From: UMGS1696 sp964621755
Lineage (GTDB): Bacteria; Bacillota; Clostridia; Oscillospirales; CAG-272
NCBI GenBank assembly: GCA_964621755.1
Contig: CAZUPI010000004.1
Location: 16,235-80,234 of the forward strand
Direction of reading: 5' to 3'
Length of the DNA stretch: 64,000 nt
The notes under the pieces are model-generated. The model saw nothing but the letters and a program-made list of their open reading frames with translations, searched no databases and was not told the origin of the DNA. Positions 57,910 to 64,000 of this stretch are shown in pieces. Position 1 is the first letter of the stretch. Each line of letters opens with the position of its first letter. A program made the translations under genes and the position numbers.

Positions 57910-58623
57910 ATGAAAATTTTTCCTGCCATAGATATGTCTGAGGGATGCGCTGTCCGCTTGCTGAAGGGGGATTACCACCAGAAAACCATCTACTCAGACG
58001 ACCCCGTCTCGGTTGCCAAAGGATTCCGGCAAGCCGGCGGGGAAATTCTCCATCTTGTTGACCTCGACGGTGCAAAAGCCGGTTATGCCGCAGCTTATGA
58101 TATCGTGAAGAAAATTGCCGCGGAATCCGGCATGTTTGTCGAAATCGGCGGCGGCATCCGCAATGCGGAGACCATCCATCAATACCTTTCCGCCGGCGTC
58201 GGACGGGTGATTCTCGGGACTGCCGCTCTTCGTGACCGCGCGTTCCTTGAGGAGATGCTCCGCTTATACGGCGAAAAAATCGCGGTCGGCGTGGATATCA
58301 AAAACGGAAACGTCGCGGTGCAGGGGTGGACCGAGGACGACGGCGTCAAATATGCGGATTTTCTCGACTACCTCGACGGAATCGGCGTGAAGACCGTCAT
58401 CTGTACCGATGTGTCAAAGGACGGCGCTATGCAAGGGACGAACAGACAGCTCTACCGTGAGCTTGCCGCAAAATATTCCTTCCAAGTCGTCGCGTCCGGC
58501 GGCGTGTCGACCATTGACGACATAAAAGCGCTTGCATCCATGAACCTTTATGGTGCAATCGTCGGAAAGGCGCTGTACACAGGAGCTATCGACCTGAAAG
58601 AAGCCATCGCCGCTGCAAAATAG
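57910..58623 (+). CDS. hisA: Phosphoribosylformimino-5-aminoimidazole carboxamide ribotide isomerase
   Basis: 237 residues, a TIM barrel with the HisA start KIFPAIDMSEGCAVRLLKGDY (catalytic Asp in PAID), EIGGGIRNAET, VGVDIKNGNVAVQGW and CTDVSKDGAMQGTN (second catalytic Asp). The start at 57910 follows GGGGGTCAAAACAAAA; an upstream TTG reading is unlikely. The Asp-for-Asp signature and lack of HisF's CLDVKNGRVVKG confirm HisA rather than HisF. Confidence 0.96.
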   Translation: MKIFPAIDMSEGCAVRLLKGDYHQKTIYSDDPVSVAKGFRQAGGEILHLVDLDGAKAGYAAAYDIVKKIAAESGMFVEIGGGIRNAETIHQYLSAGVGRVILGTAALRDRAFLEEMLRLYGEKIAVGVDIKNGNVAVQGWTEDDGVKYADFLDYLDGIGVKTVICTDVSKDGAMQGTNRQLYRELAAKYSFQVVASGGVSTIDDIKALASMNLYGAIVGKALYTGAIDLKEAIAAAK

Positions 58624-58661
58624 CTTTTCATAAAAATTTTTTTGAGGTAAATTTTCAAACT

Positions 58662-59423
58662 ATGATTACAAAAAGAATAATCCCGTGCCTTGACGTAAAA
58701 AACGGTCGGGTTGTGAAGGGCGTAAACTTCAAAGGAGTTGCAGATGTGTCGTCTCCCGTGGAGCTGGCGGAGTACTACAGCCGAGCAGGCGCGGATGAGC
58801 TGGTGTTTTACGATATTACCGCGTCGGTGGAGGGACGGTCTCTGTTTTGCGATATCCTGCGGGAAACTGCGTCGAAGGTGTACATCCCGCTGACCGTCGG
58901 CGGAGGCATCAATACCGTTGACGACTTCGACCGCGTGCTGAAGTGCGGCGCAGACAAGGTCAGTGTAAACTCGGGCGCGATAAAAAATCCCGAGCTCATT
59001 ACGGAGGCCGCAAAGCTCTACGGAGACCAGTGCGTGGTGCTCTCGTGCGATATCAAGCGCGTAGACGGCGGATTCAGACTGTTCGCAAAGGGCGGACGGG
59101 AGGACGCCGGAATCGACGCCATCGAGTGGATAAAAGCGGGAGTCGCGCGGGGTGCGGGCGAAATCGTGGTCAACAGCATCGATACGGACGGCGTGAAGCG
59201 CGGATTCGACTTGGAGATGCTGCGGCTCGTCATCGATGCGGTCAACGTGCCGGTTATCGCGTCTGGCGGGGCAGGCTGCGCAGAGGATTTTGTGACACTG
59301 TTCCGCGAAATCCCCGAAATGGACGCGGGACTTGCGGCGTCTATCTTCCACTTTGGCGAAGTAAAAATTGACGAACTCAAACGGATTCTGTCGGAAAATG
59401 GAATCAATGTAAGACTGAAATGA
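58662..59423 (+). CDS. hisF: Imidazole glycerol phosphate synthase, cyclase subunit
   Basis: 253 residues. It opens TKRIIPCLDVKNGRVVKGVNF (catalytic Asp11), with LTVGGGINTVDDF, VSVNSGAIKNPELI, VVNSIDTDGVKRGFDLEML (catalytic Asp) and VIASGGAGCAEDF. It forms the HisHF complex giving imidazole-glycerol phosphate and AICAR. The 38-base gap from hisA carries TTGAGGTAA as ribosome site. Confidence 0.97.
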   Translation: MITKRIIPCLDVKNGRVVKGVNFKGVADVSSPVELAEYYSRAGADELVFYDITASVEGRSLFCDILRETASKVYIPLTVGGGINTVDDFDRVLKCGADKVSVNSGAIKNPELITEAAKLYGDQCVVLSCDIKRVDGGFRLFAKGGREDAGIDAIEWIKAGVARGAGEIVVNSIDTDGVKRGFDLEMLRLVIDAVNVPVIASGGAGCAEDFVTLFREIPEMDAGLAASIFHFGEVKIDELKRILSENGINVRLK

Positions 59424-59432
59424 GGGAAAACG

Positions 59433-60080
59433 ATGCTTAACATATCTGATTTGAAATTTGACGACCGCGGCCTGATTCCCGCAATCGTCGTCGACTATTT
59501 GACCCGCGAGGTTCTGACCCTCGCATACATGAATCGCGAATCACTGGAGATTTCCATGAAGGAACGCCGCACCTGCTTCTGGTCACGCTCAAGAAATGAG
59601 CTGTGGCGCAAGGGCGAAACCAGCGGAAACGTCCAGCACATCGTCAAAATCACCGCAGACTGTGATCGCGATGCCTTGACCGTTGCCGTGAAGAAGGACG
59701 GTCCGGCATGCCATACCGGTGCGGAATCCTGCTTCAACGACGAACTGTTCATCAGCGATGAGATATCAGACTTCAGTGTACGCGGCCTGATGAAGCTCAT
59801 CGAGGGACGCAAAACCGAACCGGCCGAAGGTTCCTACACCACATACCTGTTCCAGAAGGGGCTCGACAAGATACTGAAAAAGGTCGGCGAAGAGTCCACA
59901 GAGGTCATCATCGCCGGAAAGGCGGAGGATAAGGCGGAGACGGTATACGAGATCTGCGACCTCATCTATCACGTCTTAGTTCTGATGGTCGAAATGGGCA
60001 TTTCCTACGAAGACGTCATGACCGAGCTGGCTTCGCGTCACGTGGTCGACCACAAAGTAAAACAAGAGAAAATGAGATAG
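59433..60080 (+). CDS. hisI: Bifunctional phosphoribosyl-AMP cyclohydrolase / phosphoribosyl-ATP pyrophosphatase
   Basis: 215 residues, a HisI-HisE fusion (often named hisIE). Residues ~1-110 are the zinc cyclohydrolase (IPAIVVDYLTREVLTLAYMN, FWSRSRNELWRKGETSGN, DCDRDALTVAV, GPACHTGAESCF with Cys ligands). Residues ~118-215 are the MazG-like pyrophosphatase (YTTYLFQKGLDKILKKVGEESTEVIIAGK, EICDLIYHVLVLM). Together they perform steps two and three. It is the last gene; a strong terminator follows. Confidence 0.96.
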   Translation: MLNISDLKFDDRGLIPAIVVDYLTREVLTLAYMNRESLEISMKERRTCFWSRSRNELWRKGETSGNVQHIVKITADCDRDALTVAVKKDGPACHTGAESCFNDELFISDEISDFSVRGLMKLIEGRKTEPAEGSYTTYLFQKGLDKILKKVGEESTEVIIAGKAEDKAETVYEICDLIYHVLVLMVEMGISYEDVMTELASRHVVDHKVKQEKMR

Positions 60081-60112
60081 GATTCCCGGGGACCAAACCC
60101 TATTAAACAAAT

Positions 60113-60164
60113 AAAATGACAAGGCGTCGTGCAAAATTCGCACAAGCTTTGTCATTTTGTTTTT
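60113..60164 (+). terminator. his operon terminator
   Basis: AAAATGACAA (60113-60122) with TTGTCATTTT (60149-60158) and inner GC/GC and GTGC/GCAC pairs, then GTTTTT. It is symmetrical enough to serve cysN from the other side as well. Confidence 0.9.
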
Positions 60165-60195
60165 AGCTTAAAGTTTTCCACGCCAACTCACTTTT

Positions 60196-61770
60196 TTAAA
60201 TTTCCAGAATATTTTCTGTCTTTATCAGAATCTCGCCTACATCTTCTGCCAGATTTCCGGATGCGTTGTATTCGCCGTCGCCGAGGGTTATCACGATAAG
60301 TCCGGCGTCGGTGAGCGCCTGCTTCTGCTCGTCGGACAGATGTGCTGCAAAATAAGGCAGACGGTTTTCGTCAAACAGCGCGCGCTCCAGGGATTTGCCG
60401 TAGTCCGCGTCTGTGACGCCGATGGTGAACGGGTGCTGACCCATGTACTTCGCACGTTCGTTTGCTGTCACCGCCGCACCGCGCTTGATTTCGGATGTAT
60501 CCGCCAGCGCTTCCGTGATGATGCCGCCGCCGGAGATTTCGTAGTTATCAACAATCACAAACCGTCCGGTTTCCGGAACCGCCGCTCCAATGTCGAAGGC
60601 GATATCGCGCTCGCACTCGATTTCGCAGTCGGCGATGTCTTTTTTGTTTGCACAGTCGGGAGAGATGATTTTGTCAAGAGAGGACGCATCAAGGGTGCTG
60701 TAGATTTTCACCACCCGGCACGCCGTCTTCGCGGTGCAGGATTTGATGATGTATTCGTGCCCTACAGTCAAAGGCGTGCGCCCGAGCCAGAACATGCTGG
60801 CGCGGAACCGTCTGCCAACCACCGGTGGGATCTCATCCGCGCGGCAGGCAATCTCGCCGCGGTGGACGTAAATCTGCGTGTCCGTTGTAAATCCGCAGGA
60901 CTTTCCCTTGCAGAACACTTCCGGCGCCTCGTGTGCCGACGGGTCCATAAACCATTCTTCCAGATTCTTTACCGTCGTGGCCTTTCGTGAAGGATAGAAA
61001 ACGACCTTATCCCCCTGTCTTAACGAGCCGGATTCACACATGCCCGCAATGATACGGCGGTCGTCTCCCCCTTCCGTAAATTTGTAAACATCCTCGACCG
61101 GCATACGGAACGGTTTGTCGTCTGCGGTTCCGCCGCCCACGAACAAATCAAGCTGCTCGAGGACGTTCGCGCCTTTGTACCATGGCGTGCGGTCGGAGTG
61201 GTTTGCAATGTTGTCGCCGTCCATGGCAGAGACGGGAATAAAAGCCGCCGGCGTGATGCCGATGGAATGTAAGAATTCCGTATATTTTTCGCAAATCTCA
61301 TCGTATACCGCCTTGTCATAGTTTACAAGGTCGATTTTGTTGACGAGAACAGCAATCTGCGTGATACCCAGCATTTCCAGCATATAGCCGTGGCGACGGG
61401 AATTCTCGCAGATGCCCTCAGCAGCGTCAATGACGAGAAGGGCGGCGTCAGCGCGGGAAGCGCCGGTTATCATATTTTTCAGAAATTCGATATGCCCGGG
61501 TGCGTCGATGATGATGTACTTGCGCAGCTCTGTTTCAAAGAAACACCGCGCGGTGTCGATGGTGATGCCCTGTGACCGCTCGTCCTTTAGGGCGTCAAGG
61601 AGAAAGGCGTATTCGAAGGGCTTGCTCGTCTTGCGGCAAAGCTCGCGAATGCTTTCGATTTTTCCGTCGGGGAGGGTGTGCGTATCGGCGAGAAGACGGC
61701 CGATAACGGTGCTTTTTCCGTGGTCAACGTGCCCCGCCACGACGATATTCATATGTTGTTTATCGTTCAT
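60196..61770 (-). CDS. cysN: Sulfate adenylyltransferase subunit 1 (GTPase) with eroded APS-kinase-like tail
   Basis: 524 residues. The elongation-factor-like GTPase has G1 AGHVDHGKST, switch I with GITIDTARCFF, G3 DAPGHIEF and G4 NKIDLV, followed by two beta-barrel domains (residues ~220-430), as in CysN, whose GTP hydrolysis drives APS formation by CysD. The last ~85 residues resemble an APS kinase: PFTIGVTDADYGKSLERALF in the place of FTGLSGSGKS, and TDAGLIVITLG like the kinase DAGLIVITAF. The P-loop is damaged and the DGDN and FTG blocks are missing, so this looks like the remnant of a NodQ-type CysN-CysC fusion. The intact kinase is in the neighbouring CysC-CysQ protein. Confidence 0.93.
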   Translation of the reverse strand: MNDKQHMNIVVAGHVDHGKSTVIGRLLADTHTLPDGKIESIRELCRKTSKPFEYAFLLDALKDERSQGITIDTARCFFETELRKYIIIDAPGHIEFLKNMITGASRADAALLVIDAAEGICENSRRHGYMLEMLGITQIAVLVNKIDLVNYDKAVYDEICEKYTEFLHSIGITPAAFIPVSAMDGDNIANHSDRTPWYKGANVLEQLDLFVGGGTADDKPFRMPVEDVYKFTEGGDDRRIIAGMCESGSLRQGDKVVFYPSRKATTVKNLEEWFMDPSAHEAPEVFCKGKSCGFTTDTQIYVHRGEIACRADEIPPVVGRRFRASMFWLGRTPLTVGHEYIIKSCTAKTACRVVKIYSTLDASSLDKIISPDCANKKDIADCEIECERDIAFDIGAAVPETGRFVIVDNYEISGGGIITEALADTSEIKRGAAVTANERAKYMGQHPFTIGVTDADYGKSLERALFDENRLPYFAAHLSDEQKQALTDAGLIVITLGDGEYNASGNLAEDVGEILIKTENILEI

Positions 61771-61800
61771 ATGTAAAAACTCCAGTCAGGTTTGTCTCTT

Positions 61801-61831
61801 CCGCAAAAACTTTTAAACGAATCGGGGCGGA
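61801..61831. repeat. A-box copy inside the cysD-cysN gap
   Basis: CCGCAAAAACTTTTAAACG followed by a GGGGCGG arm, in the 64-base gap between cysD and cysN. It lacks the second hairpin and so need not end transcription. Confidence 0.5.
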
Positions 61832-61834
61832 ACT

Positions 61835-62719
61835 TTACATGTACCCGTCCCGTCTGAGCTCTTCCAGACCGCCGCCATCCTCTTTGTCCTGCTCGCGTCC
61901 GCTGCGTTCCGCGACTCTGGCGAACTTACCGGATTTCAGCTCCTCGATGATTTCGTCAAGGTTTTTCGCAGTCGACTCAACCGGCTTGGTGCAGGGATAG
62001 CAGCCGAGGGAGCGGTATCTGTGACCGTCCCCTTGGTCGAAATAGAGGGACACAACCGGTACCCCTTCGCGGCGGATGTATTCCCAGATATCGACCTCCG
62101 TCCAGTCTAAGAGCGGGTGAATGCGGACATGGGTCCCAGGGGCGAAATCGGTCTTATACTGACCCCAAAACTCCGGCGGCTGGTCGTCCGCGTCCCAGTC
62201 ATTGTGCTTGTCGCGGGGACTGAAATACCGTTCCTTGGAGCGGCTTCCTTCCTCATCCGCACGCACGCCGACGATAACGCCGGTGAACGGCTCGCGGTTT
62301 TCGTCTTTTTCATAGAGACCGGTCTGGTGATTCAGGCGGTATCTCGGCCACTCTCCTGAGAGGGTATTTGCGAGCGCCTCGGTTTTGAGCTTGCGGCAGC
62401 ATTCGATACGGGTGGTTTTGCCGTCCGGGAAGGTTTCTTTTTTGTCGAGCGCGTCGCGGTTCTCGCCGTAAATCATATTGAGGTTCCACTCGAGGGCGAG
62501 ACGGTCGCGGTACGCAATCATTTCGGGAATTTTGTAATGCGTATCGATGTGGACCAGCGGGAAGGGTACATGACCGTAGAACGCTTTGCGTGCAAGACAT
62601 AGCAGAACGGTGCTGTCCTTGCCGATAGACCACAGCATACATAGATTTTTAAATGCCGAGTACGACTCGCGCAGAATGTGGATGCTGCGTGACTCAAGCA
62701 TATCAAGATGGCTGTACAT
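61835..62719 (-). CDS. cysD: Sulfate adenylyltransferase subunit 2
   Basis: 294 residues, PAPS-reductase/ATP-pyrophosphatase fold. The PP-loop is LWSIGKDSTVLLCLARKAF, followed by FPLVHIDTHYKIPEMIAYRD, RIECCRKLKTEAL, GVRADEEGSRSKERYFSPRD and LGCYPCTKPVES. HPLLDWTEVDIWEYI is conserved in CysD. With CysN it makes adenosine 5'-phosphosulfate from ATP and sulfate. AGAGGA lies 8 bases before ATG, 54 bases after the cysC-cysQ gene, so all three are likely one transcript. Confidence 0.96.
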   Translation of the reverse strand: MYSHLDMLESRSIHILRESYSAFKNLCMLWSIGKDSTVLLCLARKAFYGHVPFPLVHIDTHYKIPEMIAYRDRLALEWNLNMIYGENRDALDKKETFPDGKTTRIECCRKLKTEALANTLSGEWPRYRLNHQTGLYEKDENREPFTGVIVGVRADEEGSRSKERYFSPRDKHNDWDADDQPPEFWGQYKTDFAPGTHVRIHPLLDWTEVDIWEYIRREGVPVVSLYFDQGDGHRYRSLGCYPCTKPVESTAKNLDEIIEELKSGKFARVAERSGREQDKEDGGGLEELRRDGYM

Positions 62720-62773
62720 ATGTTTTTCCTCTGCTTATTTAATTGGCTGGATGGGGATTTTCCTTTTTCCAGC

Positions 62774-64000
62774 TTACTCAGGCAGCTTCAAAGCGGAATC
62801 GGGGGTGTTCAGAATGATGAATCCGCCGTGGTTGACGGGGTCCGCGCGGTTTGCCGGGACGGGATTTCCGGCGGCGTCCGTGTAGATTCCGCCCGCTTCC
62901 TCGCAGATTATCTGCATGGCGGCGGTATCCCATTCCTTCATAAAGGAGCCGAAGCGGTAGTGGACGTCGGCACGCCCTTCTGCGATAAGGCATCCCTTCA
63001 GGCAGCTTCCTGCGGTTATCACTTCGCCGATGCGGTCGGCGTTTTGGGCAAGAAGCGTTTCTGTCTGCGTGTCGCCGTGGGAGCGGCTTGCGGTGATGAC
63101 GAGTTTATCTGCCCCTCCGCCGGTTCTGGCCGATACGTGAATCCGGTGAGAACTGTCGAAGAGGTTGTGGGGAATTTTGTCAAAGGATACTTTATAGGCT
63201 CCAAATCCCTCGGCTGCGTAGTACAGGAGCTGTTTTGCCGGGACCGCGATAACGCCGGCGGTGACGCGATGTCTCGCCGCAAATCCGATTGAGACGCAGA
63301 ACTCGCCGTTGCGGTGGATGAATTCCTTTGTACCGTCAAGAGGGTCGATGATGAACACGCCCGCGTTGTTGGACAGGCGTTCGGGAATGCCGTGGGAATC
63401 GGATGGCTGGGCTTCCTCTTCGGTCAGGATGCTGTACTCCGGAAATTTTTCACGAAAGTAGGAGGTGAGCACCTCGTTTGAGGCGGCGTCGGCGGTGGTC
63501 AGGGGGGAGGAATCCTCCTTGAAGGATACGTCGTATTTGCCGTTGTAGATTTCCATGATTTTGACGGAGGCTGTGACCGCTGCGTCAATCATGGAGCGAA
63601 CGAGCTGCTCTGGCCTGTAAATCCCCCGCATTGCCGCATCAAAAAGGACAGCGGCGCATGCGTCAGCGGAGCAGGCGGCAGTATCAAGCGTGATGTCGGG
63701 CGCTTCCGGCGTTTCGTAGGGCGCGGATACGCCGGTGAAGTTTGCAATTTCTCTTGCGAAGGCGCGTTTGTATAACCCCTTCGGGTCACGCGCGGCGCAT
63801 ACATCTACGGATGCTTTTACGTAGACTTCATAAAATTCTGCGGATTCGCTGATTATCGCACGTGCGGAGTCGCGCGACTGTTTGTCCGGAGAAATGGTGC
63901 ATACAACAACGGTTTGACCGGACGACGCTACAGCTTTCGCGAGGTACGCAATCCGCCGCAGGTTCTCGCGCCGGTCCCCTGCGGTGAACCCAAGTCCGGC
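62774..64000 (-). CDS. APS kinase-CysQ fusion protein (5' end beyond window)
   Basis: At least 408 residues in one uninterrupted frame; the start lies past the right edge. The first ~130 visible residues are the C-terminal two-thirds of APS kinase (CysC): GLGFTAGDRRENLRRIAYLA, VVVCTISPDKQSRDSARAI, DPKGLYKRAFAREIANFTG and APYETPEAPDITLDT. The following ~280 residues are 3'(2'),5'-bisphosphate nucleotidase (CysQ): SSPLTTADAASNEVL, ILTEEEAQP, the metal motif FIIDPLDGTKEFIHRNGEF and KEWDTAAMQIICEEAGG. One protein would thus make PAPS and hydrolyse PAP, the inhibitory product of PAPS use. An ATG at 63631 is internal to the linker and is not the start. Confidence 0.92.
   Translation of the reverse strand, partial: AGLGFTAGDRRENLRRIAYLAKAVASSGQTVVVCTISPDKQSRDSARAIISESAEFYEVYVKASVDVCAARDPKGLYKRAFAREIANFTGVSAPYETPEAPDITLDTAACSADACAAVLFDAAMRGIYRPEQLVRSMIDAAVTASVKIMEIYNGKYDVSFKEDSSPLTTADAASNEVLTSYFREKFPEYSILTEEEAQPSDSHGIPERLSNNAGVFIIDPLDGTKEFIHRNGEFCVSIGFAARHRVTAGVIAVPAKQLLYYAAEGFGAYKVSFDKIPHNLFDSSHRIHVSARTGGGADKLVITASRSHGDTQTETLLAQNADRIGEVITAGSCLKGCLIAEGRADVHYRFGSFMKEWDTAAMQIICEEAGGIYTDAAGNPVPANRADPVNHGGFIILNTPDSALKLPE

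Overview
The window looks like the chromosome of an anaerobic, monoderm (Gram-positive-type) Clostridia, most likely an uncultured gut or rumen lineage near Oscillospirales/Christensenellales. The signs are a class B sortase, S-layer-homology domains, a T-box leader before ileS, HPr with the regulatory Ser46, a SpoVB-like flippase, a CarD-family regulator, the HisZ/short-HisG pair, and near-consensus TTGACA-17-TATAAT promoters. The assignment is inference; no marker here fixes the genus.

Layout. 1-4.8 kb: a decayed uroporphyrinogen-decarboxylase-like gene, an FAD oxidoreductase, a secreted Ig-like protein and a Nudix hydrolase. 4.8-12.2 kb (minus strand): housekeeping genes coaD, rsmD, uvrC, ptsH and ileS with its T-box. 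12.2-21.4 kb: a small lipoprotein, a Gfo/Idh/MocA dehydrogenase, a YqeG phosphatase, an Xaa-Pro peptidase, tRNA-Val, a sortase B-RlmA-glycosyltransferase group, a SleB-type hydrolase and an orphan solute-binding lipoprotein. 21.5-29.4 kb: a four-gene cytochrome c operon. 29.6-32.3 kb: a second orphan solute-binding lipoprotein, divergent from a surface protein with a sortase-like tail. 32.5-35 kb: an isolated phage-type lysis cassette, tRNA-Leu, CarD and tRNA-Gln. 35-39.6 kb (minus): ftsH, hpt, tilS and a small membrane gene. 39.8-52.3 kb: a hydroxypyruvate-isomerase-like TIM barrel, a transglutaminase/SLH protein, an exported metallo-beta-lactamase protein, an SGNH esterase with a GH127 arabinofuranosidase, a flippase, pepF and two small hydrolases. 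52.4-60.2 kb: a his operon (hisZGDCBHAF-IE). 60.2-64 kb (minus): sulfate activation genes cysN, cysD and a cysC-cysQ fusion cut by the right edge.

The most striking part is 21.5-29.4 kb. A good promoter is followed by resB-like and ccsA-like genes (System II cytochrome c maturation), a lipoprotein joining a YVTN beta-propeller to a di-haem (two CxxCH) MauG/peroxidase-like domain, and a 1358-residue exported protein. That last protein has a TolB-like propeller, two CxxCH motifs and a tail resembling the hydrazine-synthase-alpha-like cytochromes of Planctomycetes, with jelly-roll modules inserted between haem site and tail and a discoidin-like C-terminus. A self-contained cytochrome module like this is unexpected among fermentative clostridial genes and is the best candidate for an undescribed system.

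A second theme is a dispersed hairpin family, G-rich arm / TTTTT-GA-AAAAA / C-rich arm, in at least a dozen intergenic gaps. Copies lie between convergent genes, before ileS and inside the his leader. It is often paired with a CCCC..AAAAGTTTTT..GGGG box.
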